Source of the DNA: Lachnospiraceae bacterium
GTDB taxonomy: Bacteria > Bacillota > Clostridia > Lachnospirales > Lachnospiraceae
Assembly: GCA_902363825.1 (NCBI GenBank)
Contig: CABJBK010000004.1
Coordinates: forward strand, 62,001-126,000
Length of the DNA: 64,000 nt
Direction of reading: 5' to 3'
Position 1 is the stretch's first letter; each line of letters begins with the position of its first letter. The translations under genes were made by a program, and so were the position numbers. This document shows, in pieces, positions 1 to 8,566 of the stretch. The notes below the pieces were generated by a model. It saw only the letters and a list, made by a program, of their open reading frames with translations. It was not told the origin of the DNA and did not search any database.

Positions 1-747
1 CATGCCGGATTCCATGATCTTATGCTCAAATTTGCGCACATCCGAAACGTTTTCCGGGTGCATCTCATCGAGCTTGTTCTGCAGAAAATCAATCTGCTTT
101 TTCAATGCCTCTTCGCGGTAGATCTTTTCGTGGGAGGCTTTCTGCGCACTTTCCGCCTCCTCACCGATCTCGGATAATTCAATGAATTCGTAGATTGCCT
201 TTTCGATCAGTTCGATACGCTCTGACCGTGAATCCGTCTCCACCATCGCGTATTTCTCTTCCGGACTTAAATTCAGGTAATTTGCAAGCGCGCAGACGAC
301 CTCCACTGCGTTTTTCCAGCGCAGGATATAGCCTCTCGCCCAGATGCCCCACTGATAATTCTGTGCAAATCCAAGCAGGTCATCTTTTAATTTTCCGAAA
401 CGCTCTTTCTCCTCTTCCGGCGTAAGATCCTCTGCCTCCGCACGGATCACGGCTGTCGCTGTGACCACACCTTCCGTCACTTCCACATCCGAGATCGTCA
501 CACGCTCTTTGACACGAATACAGATATTTCCCTCCTCATCCGGATTTTCCACTACACCGGAAACGCCGACCGGATAGAAATCATCTGCCGTAAGCTCCTG
601 CCGCTCTTTTTCCTCTTTTTGCATGACAAAGAGCACATCCTCGCCCGGCTCCGCTTTTTGTGTATGCAGACTTTCAAACAGGTCTTTTTTGAAATAAAAT
701 GTAATTTCCGGTAAAAGAATCATATTATAAACTGGTATTACGATCAT
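1..747 (-). CDS. lon: Lon protease, N-terminal part (gene runs off the window)
   Basis: ATP-dependent serine protease that degrades misfolded and regulatory proteins in the cytoplasm. I translated 249 codons from the sequence. They begin with a Lon-type substrate-binding domain (IPVYNMILLPE near residue 4, like the PVxPLRNxVLFP start of the family). A helical, charged region follows (about 180-249), including a stretch like the KQxEFLQxxLxE linker before the AAA+ module. The AAA+ and protease domains would lie beyond position 1. The ATG at 747 is preceded by AAGGAGG, which fixes the start. A CIRCE element sits about 20 bases upstream and a sigma-A promoter beyond it, so HrcA control is likely. 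The family call rests on the N-terminal domain alone. Confidence 0.8.
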   Translation of the reverse strand, partial: MIVIPVYNMILLPEITFYFKKDLFESLHTQKAEPGEDVLFVMQKEEKERQELTADDFYPVGVSGVVENPDEEGNICIRVKERVTISDVEVTEGVVTATAVIRAEAEDLTPEEEKERFGKLKDDLLGFAQNYQWGIWARGYILRWKNAVEVVCALANYLNLSPEEKYAMVETDSRSERIELIEKAIYEFIELSEIGEEAESAQKASHEKIYREEALKKQIDFLQNKLDEMHPENVSDVRKFEHKIMESGM

Positions 748-767
748 ATGCAATTCCTCCTTTTTTA

Positions 768-794
768 TCAGCACTCTTTTATGTTGAGTGCTAA
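768..794. promoter_or_regulatory. CIRCE operator (HrcA site) in the lon leader
   Basis: Inverted repeat TCAGCACTC-N9-GAGTGCTAA. It matches the CIRCE consensus TTAGCACTC-N9-GAGTGCTAA at 17 of 18 arm positions with the exact 9-base spacer. It lies in the 5' untranslated region of lon, the usual location for HrcA repression of heat-shock genes. Confidence 0.93.
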
Positions 795-856
795 CCCGTG
801 TGTAAAAAAATATGCGGTCTCCCGCAAATTCATAACATTCGATACTTCTTTTTTTC

Positions 857-884
857 ATAATAGCACAAAATTCACGCTTGTCAA
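857..884 (-). promoter_or_regulatory. Sigma-A promoter of lon
   Basis: On the minus strand TTGACA (879-884), a 16-base spacer, then TATTAT (857-862). It precedes the CIRCE element and the lon start in the correct order. Confidence 0.8.
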
Positions 885-892
885 CTGCTTTT

Positions 893-923
893 AGAAAATA
901 AAGTGTGCGCTTACCGCACACTT
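893..923 (-). terminator. Probable terminator hairpin
   Basis: AAGTGTGCG and CGCACACTT form a 9-bp stem with a 5-base loop (901-923), followed on the minus strand by TATTTTCT. It sits just upstream of the lon promoter and would stop transcripts arriving from the glucosidase gene. Confidence 0.6.
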
Positions 924-992
924 TCGCGCGCGAGCGGTATGTTCAACATAAACTTCATCTCCGCGAGCTGCGCATCCCCGCGGAGCGTTTTT

Positions 993-1021
993 GAATCATA
1001 GGAAGGAATTTCCTATGATTC
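993..1021. repeat. Perfect intergenic palindrome
   Basis: Arms GAATCATAGGA and TCCTATGATTC pair perfectly, extended by A-T and G-T pairs around a 3-base loop. It lies directly downstream of the glucosidase terminator. No U-tract is attached on either strand, so it is more likely an mRNA 3' structure or a repeat element than a terminator. Confidence 0.6.
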
Positions 1022-1053
1022 GAAAAAGCCCCTTCCGATTCTCAGAAAGGGCT
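1022..1053 (-). terminator. Terminator of the GH13 glucosidase gene
   Basis: On the minus strand AGCCC...GGGGCT closes a hairpin and is followed by TTTTTC. It lies 29 bases after the stop codon of the glucosidase. Confidence 0.75.
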
Positions 1054-1081
1054 CCTCATTATGTTTTTTGAATCACACTTT

Positions 1082-2776
1082 TTATTCCATCACAGCGACT
1101 ACACATTCGCAGCTTGTCAATGTCACGCTTCCGCTCTCTTTTGCCTGCGCACAAACCGCCTGCTCCCGTCCCAGATTGGACAAAAGAACCTGTTTTACGT
1201 TTCCATCCAGCTTTAAGGTGTGCTCACCGCTTCCGAAATTGGCAAGCACCAGAACATCCTGCCCGCTTTCTTTGGATTTACGGTGAAACGCAAAGATATC
1301 ATCCTTTTCCCGGTACGCCGGCACAAAATCACCATAGGTGAACGTTTCTTTATACGCATCCGATTTCCGCAGTGCGACTAACTTCTTATAATAAGAAAGT
1401 ACGGAATCCGCCCGGTTCTCCTGCTCTTTTACGTTGATCTCTTTGTAATTCGGGTTGAGTGCAAGCCACGGTGTTCCGTCTCCGAATCCCGCATTCTTCT
1501 CATCGCTCCACTGCATCGGCGTTCTCGCGTTGTCACGGCTGTTCTCATAGCAGCATTTTAACGCCTCTTCTTTCGTGCATCCTGCCTCGATCGCAACCTT
1601 GTACTGATCGATCGTGCTGATATCATCGTACTCGGAAATGTCACCGCGCACGCAGTTCGTCATACCGATCTCCTGTCCCTGGTAAATAAATGGGATACCG
1701 CGTAAAAGCACTGAGGTTGTCGCCAGCATCTTTTTGCCCGCCTCATTCTGCGCGTACTCCGGCAGATAACGGCTCGCACCTCTCGGCTCATCATGGTTTT
1801 CAATGATATTTGCCTTAAATCCGATATTTTCCATCTCAAGCTGGGATGCATACACGATATCGCGCCACTCTTTAAATACGATCGGCTTGCTGTCATACCA
1901 GCCATGTTCCCCGAAAGTCAGCTCATGTGCCGAGAAATCAAACATCGTGGAAAAATGTCCGTCCTCGCCGATAAATTCACGCAGTTCGTCCTCTTTCATA
2001 TTAAATACTTCGCCGACCGTAAACGCATCGTATTTCTCAAAGGTCTCATGCTTCATTTCCTCTAAGAACTCACCGACACCGTCCACTTCCTCTACCATCT
2101 TGACACAGGACGCAAGTCCGTCCGGGCCGTCCGGCGCAAAGGACGGAAAGCTCGTGTCTTTCTTGATGTTGATGATCGCATCGATACGGAATCCGCCAAG
2201 TCCCTTGTCTAACCACCAGTTGATCATGTCATAGACCTTGCGGCGCAGCTTCGGGTTCTCCCAGTTTAAATCCGGCTGTTCTTTCGCGAACATATGCAGA
2301 TAATATTTATCACTGCCCGGCACCGGCTCCCAGGCACTTCCGCCAAAATAGGAGCGGTAGTTGCTCGGCGCTTTTCCGTCTTTTCCCTTTACAAAATAGA
2401 AATAATCCGCATAAGGACCGTCCGGATCCGCAAGTGCTTTCTTGAAATATTCATGCTGGTCGGAGCAGTGGTTTACAACCAGATCCATCACGATATACAT
2501 ATCCCGCTTTTTTGCTTCCGCCAGAAGTTCGTCAAACTCTTCCATCGTACCGAACTCCTCCGCGATCTTATAATAATCCGCGATATCATATCCCTGATCC
2601 ACAAACGGAGATTTGTAGATCGGTGAGAGCCAGATAATGTCGATCCCAAGTTCTTTTAAATAATCCAGCTTAGAGATCACACCGCGAAGATCTCCGATAC
2701 CGTCCCCATTGGTATCGCAAAAGCTCTTCGGATAGATCTGATATGCTACCTTGTCATGCCACCATTTTTTCTTCAT
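1082..2776 (-). CDS. GH13 alpha-glucosidase (oligo-1,6-glucosidase type)
   Basis: Cytoplasmic glycoside hydrolase that releases glucose from short alpha-glucosides such as isomaltose-type oligosaccharides. The 564-residue length fits oligo-1,6-glucosidases. The TIM-barrel signatures appear in order: KVAYQIYPKSF at the start, DLVVNHCSDQH (region I), GFRIDAI with the nucleophile Asp (region II), VGEVFN with the acid/base Glu (region III) and ENHDEPR with the transition-state Asp (region IV). There is no signal peptide. I chose the ATG at 2776 because GGAGGAAAACAAA precedes it; the longer open frame to 2881 has no such site. The divergent AraC-type gene is its likely regulator. Exact substrate (isomaltose, sucrose, maltose) cannot be read from sequence. 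Confidence 0.88.
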   Translation of the reverse strand: MKKKWWHDKVAYQIYPKSFCDTNGDGIGDLRGVISKLDYLKELGIDIIWLSPIYKSPFVDQGYDIADYYKIAEEFGTMEEFDELLAEAKKRDMYIVMDLVVNHCSDQHEYFKKALADPDGPYADYFYFVKGKDGKAPSNYRSYFGGSAWEPVPGSDKYYLHMFAKEQPDLNWENPKLRRKVYDMINWWLDKGLGGFRIDAIINIKKDTSFPSFAPDGPDGLASCVKMVEEVDGVGEFLEEMKHETFEKYDAFTVGEVFNMKEDELREFIGEDGHFSTMFDFSAHELTFGEHGWYDSKPIVFKEWRDIVYASQLEMENIGFKANIIENHDEPRGASRYLPEYAQNEAGKKMLATTSVLLRGIPFIYQGQEIGMTNCVRGDISEYDDISTIDQYKVAIEAGCTKEEALKCCYENSRDNARTPMQWSDEKNAGFGDGTPWLALNPNYKEINVKEQENRADSVLSYYKKLVALRKSDAYKETFTYGDFVPAYREKDDIFAFHRKSKESGQDVLVLANFGSGEHTLKLDGNVKQVLLSNLGREQAVCAQAKESGSVTLTSCECVVAVME

Positions 2777-2986
2777 TTTGTTTTCCTCCTGCATTTTTGT
2801 TTTTCTTATCATTTCACCCACATATTTTTTGGTTCTGTTGCTCTTTTTGTATGATACTGTTATTATAAAACCAGATTTCAAATTTTTCTTGCACTATATT
2901 TTCTTTTTATAACACAAAACTGCCCTGTAAGTCATATTATATTTGGGCAGGCAGAAACTGGATTATACAAATTTGGGAGGACAGGT

Positions 2987-3880
2987 ATGAAAGAGATCTC
3001 TGCCCCGGCACCGGAGCAAAAGGAAAAAGCAAAACACGGGGAGCAGATGTTTCCGCTCCAGCAGTATATCACCGAACTTTCAGATTCTTACCCGGCTGTC
3101 ACGGCGCACTGGCACGAGGAGGCGGAATTTACGCTGATCGAGGAGGGAAGCTGCGTCTATCAGGCGCATCTGCAGTCCTATCCCGTCCAGCCCGGCGACC
3201 TCATTTTTCTCCCGCCGATGACCCTGCACGCGATCAGTTCCATTCCCGGTACCGGCATGCGCTCCGAAACCTATGTGTTTCACATGAATTTTCTCGGCAT
3301 TAATTCCGCGGATGTCTGCGCCGTCCGCTACCTGACGCCGCTTGCCAAGCAAAAACTGATCCCGCCCTTTGTAATAAGAAAAGATCATCCTGCTTACGGA
3401 GAAGTCCTTTCTTTGTTCCACGCGATCAGCCAGGCCTATGAAACTGCTGCCCCCGGCTATGAACTGATGCTAAAATCCCTGTTTCTACAGCTCATCGCCG
3501 TCCTGCTCCCCTACTGCACGGAAAGTTCCAGCCTGCCACAGCTCCACACCGAACACGCCGCGAAATTAAAACTCGTGCTTGACTACATTGAGCACCACTA
3601 CGCAGAGGATCTCACCATTGAGCAGCTTGCCGGCATCTGCTACTTCAGCGAGTACTATTTCATGCGCTTTTTCAAAAAATATGTGGGAATGTCCTGTCTC
3701 TCCTATATCAAAAACCTGCGGCTCGAAAAAGCTGCCGAACAGTTTGAACAGGGAGAGTCTTCCACACTTTCGGTCTCACTTGCGGTCGGTTTCCACAATC
3801 TTTCTTATTTTCATCGTGAATTCAAGAAGAAATATGGCATGACACCGAAGAAATTTATGGAAGATCTGACGGTTGACTGA
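2987..3880 (+). CDS. AraC family transcriptional regulator
   Basis: DNA-binding regulator of 297 residues. The N-terminal half is a cupin-like sensor domain (HWHEEAEFTLIEEGSC near 40, PGDLIFLPP near 70). The C-terminal third carries the two AraC helix-turn-helix motifs, ending in the family signature (GFHNLSYFHREFKKKYGMTPKKF, about 268-290). GGGAGGACAGGT precedes the ATG. It is transcribed away from the GH13 glucosidase across about 210 bases, the usual arrangement of a sugar-responsive activator and its target. The inducer is unknown. Confidence 0.9.
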   Translation: MKEISAPAPEQKEKAKHGEQMFPLQQYITELSDSYPAVTAHWHEEAEFTLIEEGSCVYQAHLQSYPVQPGDLIFLPPMTLHAISSIPGTGMRSETYVFHMNFLGINSADVCAVRYLTPLAKQKLIPPFVIRKDHPAYGEVLSLFHAISQAYETAAPGYELMLKSLFLQLIAVLLPYCTESSSLPQLHTEHAAKLKLVLDYIEHHYAEDLTIEQLAGICYFSEYYFMRFFKKYVGMSCLSYIKNLRLEKAAEQFEQGESSTLSVSLAVGFHNLSYFHREFKKKYGMTPKKFMEDLTVD

Positions 3881-3911
3881 GCACTCATTTGTAGTATAAT
3901 AAGAAACGTTT

Positions 3912-4392
3912 TTTGTCAGCCAGATCGGAACCAGCGCAAGTGGCGCAACCGGTGTTGTTTTCGCGTTGATGGGATCATCCAGGCGTTCGGCTTTATGCTT
4001 GGCCACGGCGCAGGCAGCAATTTAAGCCGTAGACTTGGTGCCTCCGACATTGCGTCCGCGAGACGCTATGCCTCCACCAGCTTTTTTCTCTCGCTCATCT
4101 GCGGAAGCCTTATCATGGCGCTCGGTCTGATCTTCTGCGATCCGCTGATGCGTCTGCTCGGCAGTACCGACACGATCCTGCCTTACGCCCGAATCTACGG
4201 CAGATATATCCTGATCGCTGCGCCTGCACCAGAAGCGGTATTATCTTTGTGCCGGTCATCCTGATCCTGTCACACAGCTTCGGTCTGTTCGGCATCGAGA
4301 TCTCACAGTCGCTCGCGGATATTTTATCCGCTGCTGTTACGATCCCGTTTTTCCTCTCTTTCTTCCGGACGCTGCCAAAAGAAGATGAATAA
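3912..4392 (+). pseudogene. Remnant of a MATE family efflux pump
   Basis: Three pieces of one MATE protein follow each other in three different frames. The first is VSQIGTSASGATGVVFALMG. The second starts at a 1-base shift near 3969 with IIQAFGFMLGHGAGSN and runs to about 4228. The third starts near 4230 with SGIIFVPVILILSHSFGLFG and ends PKEDE-stop at 4392. The first 40-50 residues and roughly 200 central residues are missing compared with a normal pump of about 450 residues. An intact MATE gene is present at 8592-9950, but the sequence similarity is not close enough to call it the parent. Confidence 0.85.
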
Positions 4393-4459
4393 TTGCAGAT
4401 GGACGTACCCGTCTTCTCCCGCCATGTTGGAAATAATGTTGATTCCGTACAAAAAATAT

Positions 4460-4496
4460 GAAAGAAAAGAAGCGCCGGAATTGACGCTTCTTTATA
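4460..4496. terminator. Bidirectional terminator
   Basis: Stem AGAAGCG/CGCTTCT (4468-4491) with T-rich sequence on both sides. It can end the MATE remnant transcript on the plus strand and the Nudix/mnmA transcript on the minus strand. Confidence 0.65.
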
Positions 4497-4538
4497 TTAG
4501 ACACTTATTTTACAGCCTCTTTTAAATGACTTTTTATG

Positions 4539-5096
4539 TTAAATGATTTCTTTTTGCTCCTTCGCCAGCACCATCTCCAGCTCATCGATATGTATGCAGT
4601 TCGGGATCCGGTTCTTCTCCACCGCATCCATAAGCTCCGAAAACGCAAACCAGCGCACCTCTGACACCTCTTCTTTTTGCAGCACAAATTCCTCCGGTTC
4701 TTTATCGCACCACAAATAATAAACGTTGCTGACCTGGTCATCCCGGAACATCTCGCCGTAAAATTCTTTCTCATAGGCAAAATGCCGCTGTCCGCAGTAA
4801 ACGAGGTCTTCCGGCTTTGCCGTGACGCCAAGTTCTTCCTCCAGTTCACGGAGCGCCGACGAGACAAAATCCTCGCCCGCCGGAATATGTCCCGCACTTG
4901 AAATATCATAACAGCCCGGATGGGAATCCTTGTTTTCACTGCGTTTCTGCGCTAAGATCTCCAGCCTTCCGTTCTTTTTTCGAAGCATCCACACATGGGA
5001 TGTCCGGTGTCTGACCCCGGTTCTGTGCGCGACATCACGCGACACGACTTCGCCGGTTGGCACACCGTGTTCATCCACAACATCCAGTAATTCCAT
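4539..5096 (-). CDS. Nudix hydrolase, isopentenyl-diphosphate isomerase-like
   Basis: Pyrophosphohydrolase of the Nudix superfamily, about 185 residues. It begins ELLDVVDEHGVPTGEVVSRD, typical of the IDI-like Nudix group (YfcD type). The Nudix box G-x5-E-x7-REL-EEE-x-G is complete (GHIPAGEDF...RELEEELGV, about residues 70-92). The substrate is unknown; the subgroup includes IDI-like and nucleotide-cleaving enzymes. The ATG at 5096 has GGAGAG seven bases upstream; an ATG at 5111 in the same frame lacks a good site. It lies about 50 bases behind mnmA and may share its transcript. Confidence 0.85.
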   Translation of the reverse strand: MELLDVVDEHGVPTGEVVSRDVAHRTGVRHRTSHVWMLRKKNGRLEILAQKRSENKDSHPGCYDISSAGHIPAGEDFVSSALRELEEELGVTAKPEDLVYCGQRHFAYEKEFYGEMFRDDQVSNVYYLWCDKEPEEFVLQKEEVSEVRWFAFSELMDAVEKNRIPNCIHIDELEMVLAKEQKEII

Positions 5097-5147
5097 CGTC
5101 TCACTCTCCATCTATCGGATCATTTCCACGCCACAAGCCTGCTGCTG

Positions 5148-6224
5148 TTATTTTGCAGTGATCGTTCCTCCGCAGACAATATAATCGTCCTGATAAAATA
5201 CCGCTGCCTGTCCCGGCGTGATCGCGCGCTGCGGCTCATGAAATGTCACTTTCAGTCTGCCATCCGCAAGCGGCTCCAGGATACACGGCGCTCCTTTATG
5301 TGCATAACGGATCTTTCCACAGAGTTCCGTCTTTCCATTCAGCTTTTCCACAGCCATGTAGTTGACATCATCCACGATCATTGTATCGGAAAATACACTT
5401 TCCGCACCGCCGATCACGACTTCATTCGTCTGCGGCCGGATCTCCTTTACAAACGCCGGTTTTCCAAGTGCCAGATGAAGTCCTTTTCTCTGACCGATCG
5501 TATAATGCCAGATTCCCTCGTGTTTTCCCAGAACCACTCCGTCCTCATCCACGAAATTTCCGGGCTTCGACTTTCTGCCGGTCTCCTCTTCCATGAATTT
5601 CACATAGTTTCCATCGGAAACAAAGCAGATGTCCTGGCTGTCCGGTTTATGTGCCACCAAAAGATTGGCGTCCTCCGCGATCTTTCGGATCTGTGGCTTT
5701 TCATACGCGCCAACCGGCATCAGCGTATGCGCAAGCTGAAACTGCGTCAGATTGTAAAGCGCATAGGTCTGATCCTTTGCCGCCGTCACCGACTTCTGCA
5801 CGGTGTATCTGCCGTTATCCAGTTTTTTGATCCTTGCATAATGTCCCGTTGCGATATAATCCGCGCCGATCTCCATCGACCGCTGCAGCAGAGATTCCCA
5901 TTTCACATATCGGTTGCAGGCGATACATGGATTTGGCGTTCTGGCATTTTCATATTCGCGCACAAAATAATCTATGACACGCTCCTTAAAATCCTGTTTG
6001 AAGTTCATTACATAGTAGGGAATCCCGATCGCATCCGCCACGCGCCTTGCATCATCAACTGCAGAAAGTCCGCAACAGCCCCCTTCATGTTCCTGGGCCT
6101 GCGCGGACTCATCCTGCCAGATCTGCATTGTCGCTCCGATCACATCATATCCCTGTTCCTTTAACAAATAGGCTGCCACGGAGGAGTCCACTCCTCCTGA
6201 CATTCCGACTACGACTTTGCTCAT
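5148..6224 (-). CDS. mnmA: tRNA-specific 2-thiouridylase MnmA
   Basis: Cytoplasmic enzyme that thiolates U34 of tRNA-Lys, -Glu and -Gln using ATP and sulfur delivered from a cysteine desulfurase. The 358-residue length is normal. The PP-loop GMSGGVDSS lies at residues 7-15. The first catalytic Cys is in NPCIACNRYVKW (about 100) and the second in SQDICFVSDG (about 200). The tRNA-binding domain IGQRKGLHLALG follows. It is the third gene after iscS and iscU with only 21 bases between it and iscU, so sulfur donor and user are produced together. Confidence 0.95.
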   Translation of the reverse strand: MSKVVVGMSGGVDSSVAAYLLKEQGYDVIGATMQIWQDESAQAQEHEGGCCGLSAVDDARRVADAIGIPYYVMNFKQDFKERVIDYFVREYENARTPNPCIACNRYVKWESLLQRSMEIGADYIATGHYARIKKLDNGRYTVQKSVTAAKDQTYALYNLTQFQLAHTLMPVGAYEKPQIRKIAEDANLLVAHKPDSQDICFVSDGNYVKFMEEETGRKSKPGNFVDEDGVVLGKHEGIWHYTIGQRKGLHLALGKPAFVKEIRPQTNEVVIGGAESVFSDTMIVDDVNYMAVEKLNGKTELCGKIRYAHKGAPCILEPLADGRLKVTFHEPQRAITPGQAAVFYQDDYIVCGGTITAK

Positions 6225-6245
6225 CTATATATTATCCTCTTCTAA

Positions 6246-6689
6246 TTAATATGTCTCTTCCGGTGCTTCCTCTTTTTCCGCAATATCATTGACCGGACGC
6301 TCAAGTCCTTCGATCTTGATATTATTCTTTTCCGCATAATCCCAGAGAGCTGCATGGATCGCTTCCTCTGCGAGCAGAGAACAGTGTACTTTTACCGGCG
6401 GAAGTCCGTCAAGTGCCTCCATAACTGCTTTGTTGGTAACTTCAAGCGCCTGCTGGATAGTCTTGCCCTTTACCAGCTCGGTTGCCATACTGCTGGTCGC
6501 AACTGCCGCACCACAGCCAAACGTCTTGAATTTTGCTTCCTGAATGATACCGTTGTCATCGATATCGAGATACATACGCATGATATCTCCGCATTTTGCG
6601 TTACCAACGGTTCCCACACCGCTCGGGTTCTCGATCTCTCCAACGTTTCTCGGATTATTAAAATGGTCCATTACCTTTTCACTATACAT
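6246..6689 (-). CDS. iscU: Iron-sulfur cluster scaffold IscU/NifU-N type
   Basis: Scaffold on which [2Fe-2S] clusters are built from iron and the sulfur supplied by IscS. The 147 residues contain the three conserved cysteines: Cys33 (NAKCGD), Cys59 (TFGCGAA) and Cys103 (KVHCSLLAEEAI), with the MYSEKVMDHFNNPRNVG start of the family. A short acidic tail replaces the longer C-terminal part of full NifU. It lies 38 bases after iscS in the same operon. Unlike SufU, it has no extra insertion before the last cysteine, so IscU-like is the better name. Confidence 0.92.
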   Translation of the reverse strand: MYSEKVMDHFNNPRNVGEIENPSGVGTVGNAKCGDIMRMYLDIDDNGIIQEAKFKTFGCGAAVATSSMATELVKGKTIQQALEVTNKAVMEALDGLPPVKVHCSLLAEEAIHAALWDYAEKNNIKIEGLERPVNDIAEKEEAPEETY

Positions 6690-6727
6690 AAATGAATCCT
6701 CCTGATTTTCTCTTCTTTGGCTGGCTC

Positions 6728-7924
6728 TTACGCCTGTTTTCCGCTTTCCTGCTTCTTCACAAAATCCTCGTATAACGGTGACATGCTGCGCAGACGCTCA
6801 ATGATCCTCTTTAACTCATCTACGGTAAAATCAATGTCTTCCTTCGTGGTCTTCTCAGAAAGTGTTGCACGCAGAGAACCATGTGCGATCTCATGCGGCA
6901 GACCGATCGCCAAAAGTACATGAGACGGATCAAGAGATCCCGATGTACAGGCTGAACCACTGGATGCGCAGATCCCCTTCTGATCAAGCAGGATCAGCAT
7001 GGACTCACCCTCGATAAAACGGAAGCAGAAGTTTGTGTTGTTCGGCAGACGTTTTACGCGGTCTCCGTTTAACTTCGCATACGGGATTTCCTTCTCAACG
7101 CGGCTGATATAGTAATCACGCAGTTCCGTTTCGTATTTCATACGCTTGTCCATATCACGGCTTGCCAGTTCCACTGCCTTTGCGAATCCGACGATACCCG
7201 GCACATTGTGCGTACCCGCGCGTCTGTGGCGTTCCTGTGCGCCGCCGTGGATAAAGGAACCGATCTTGATCCCTTTTCTGATATACATAAGTCCGATACC
7301 CTTCGGTCCGTTGATCTTGTGTCCGCTTGCGCTCAACATATCGATATTCATCGCCTGAACATCAATCGGCACATGGCCGAAAGCCTGTACTGCATCTGTG
7401 TGGAACAGTACGCCGTGTTCTTTCGCGATCTTTCCGATCTCCGCGATCGGCTCGATCGTTCCGATCTCATTATTGGCAAACATGACAGAGATTAAAATGG
7501 TATCCGGGCGGATCGCCGCTTTTAACTCCTCGAGATCTACCAGTCCGTTTTCATCTACATTCAGATAGGTAACTTCAAATCCGTGCTTCTCCAGCCACTC
7601 ACAGGTGTGCAGGATCGCATGGTGCTCGATCTTGGATGTGATGATGTGTTTTCCTTTATTTGCATATGCCTCAGCAGTTGCCTTTAATGCCCAGTTGTCT
7701 GACTCACTGCCGCCGCCCGTAAAGTAGATCTCTTCTGTTGACGCGTTTAAGAACTCCGCCATCGTGTTTCTTGCCGCATCCACTGCGCGTTTGCTCTCGC
7801 CCGCAAAAGAATAAATACTTGACGGATTTCCATAATGCTCGGTAAAATATGGTGTCATAGCTTCTAAGACTTCAGGATAAACCTGTGTCGTCGCCGCATT
7901 ATCTAAATAAATCAGTTTGCTCAT
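6728..7924 (-). CDS. iscS: Cysteine desulfurase IscS/NifS
   Basis: PLP enzyme that converts cysteine to alanine and gives its persulfide sulfur to IscU and MnmA. It has 398 residues. The PLP lysine is in SASGHKINGPKGIG (about 205) and the catalytic cysteine in the mobile loop SSGSACTSGS (about 325). The ATG at 7924 is chosen because GAAGGAAATGCG precedes it; the open frame reaches 7942 without a better site. It is the first gene of the iscS-iscU-mnmA-Nudix run and has its own strong promoter (7972-8001). Confidence 0.95.
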   Translation of the reverse strand: MSKLIYLDNAATTQVYPEVLEAMTPYFTEHYGNPSSIYSFAGESKRAVDAARNTMAEFLNASTEEIYFTGGGSESDNWALKATAEAYANKGKHIITSKIEHHAILHTCEWLEKHGFEVTYLNVDENGLVDLEELKAAIRPDTILISVMFANNEIGTIEPIAEIGKIAKEHGVLFHTDAVQAFGHVPIDVQAMNIDMLSASGHKINGPKGIGLMYIRKGIKIGSFIHGGAQERHRRAGTHNVPGIVGFAKAVELASRDMDKRMKYETELRDYYISRVEKEIPYAKLNGDRVKRLPNNTNFCFRFIEGESMLILLDQKGICASSGSACTSGSLDPSHVLLAIGLPHEIAHGSLRATLSEKTTKEDIDFTVDELKRIIERLRSMSPLYEDFVKKQESGKQA

Positions 7925-7952
7925 CGCATTTCCTTCTTTCATATCGGTTTTC

Positions 7953-8001
7953 TAGGATTTTTATATCCTACATTATATAGACGTTTCCCGCCTATTGTCA
8001 A
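7953..8001 (-). promoter_or_regulatory. iscS promoter with inverted repeat
   Basis: Minus strand TTGACA (7996-8001), 18-base spacer, TATAAT (7972-7977). Immediately downstream lies TAGGAT-N6-ATCCTA (7953-7970), placed where a repressor would block initiation. The Rrf2/IscR-like protein encoded next door is the obvious candidate, but this is inference. Confidence 0.75.
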
Positions 8002-8031
8002 GCCGGGGATTGGACTTTTTAAAGTACACAA

Positions 8032-8064
8032 GGGGAGATCCATGCGCCTGCATGAAATCTCCCC
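8032..8064 (-). terminator. Strong hairpin between iscR-like gene and iscS
   Basis: GGGGAGAT and ATCTCCCC form an 8-bp stem that encloses a second CATGC/GCATG stem. On the minus strand it follows the Rrf2 gene stop and precedes the iscS promoter. The trailing sequence TTGTGTACTTT is only weakly U-rich, so termination may be partial. Confidence 0.55.
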
Positions 8065-8100
8065 TGTCTGCTGCTTTTACTCTTATTCTGTCCCATCCGG

Positions 8101-8535
8101 CTAAATTACATACTGCCCGTTTTTCTGAAGTGTCCAGTCCACCAGATCCGCCAATGTAATTCCGTCAACCACTTCATTGATCGCATTATTCAACTTTCTG
8201 TATACAATAAGCGATACACAGTCGTCCACACGCTCACACTCTGTATCCTCATCTTCAAGACATGCCACCGGAGCCAGACTGCCTTCCGTCTGGCGTAAGA
8301 TCATTCCAACGGTATAATCTTCCGGTTTCTTCCGCAGCATATAACCGCCCTGCGCGCCGCGGATACTGCGGACATATCCCGCCTTGTTCAGAACAGAAAT
8401 GATCTGTTCCAGATATTTATCCGATATATTTTCTTTTCTTGCAATATCCTTTAAACTGATCGGTTCTCCGGTATTGTTCAATGCCAGATCGACCATAAGT
8501 CTCAATGCATACCTTCCTTTTGTCGATATTTTCAT
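8101..8535 (-). CDS. iscR: Rrf2 family regulator, IscR-like
   Basis: Winged-helix regulator of 144 residues. The Rrf2 start MKISTKGRYALRLMVDLA and the recognition helix region SDKYLEQIISVLNKAGYVRS are clear. Three cysteines at 92, 100 and 106 lie where IscR binds a [2Fe-2S] cluster (IscR spacing 92-98-104). The first gap is two residues longer here. CymR-type members lack them, so cluster sensing is likely. It sits directly upstream of iscS-iscU, as in many Firmicutes. Its own promoter contains an inverted repeat, consistent with autoregulation. Confidence 0.88.
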   Translation of the reverse strand: MKISTKGRYALRLMVDLALNNTGEPISLKDIARKENISDKYLEQIISVLNKAGYVRSIRGAQGGYMLRKKPEDYTVGMILRQTEGSLAPVACLEDEDTECERVDDCVSLIVYRKLNNAINEVVDGITLADLVDWTLQKNGQYVI

Positions 8536-8566
8536 CGCACTAACCTCTTTCCTTACTTCTGGTCTT

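Noticed and set aside
4505..4939. Alternative minus-strand frame of 144 codons
   Set aside because: It overlaps the Nudix gene in another frame; the Nudix box is in the 4539-5096 frame.
5238..6164. Plus-strand open frame of 308 codons
   Set aside because: It lies fully antisense to mnmA, has no ribosome binding site and its protein shows no family signature.
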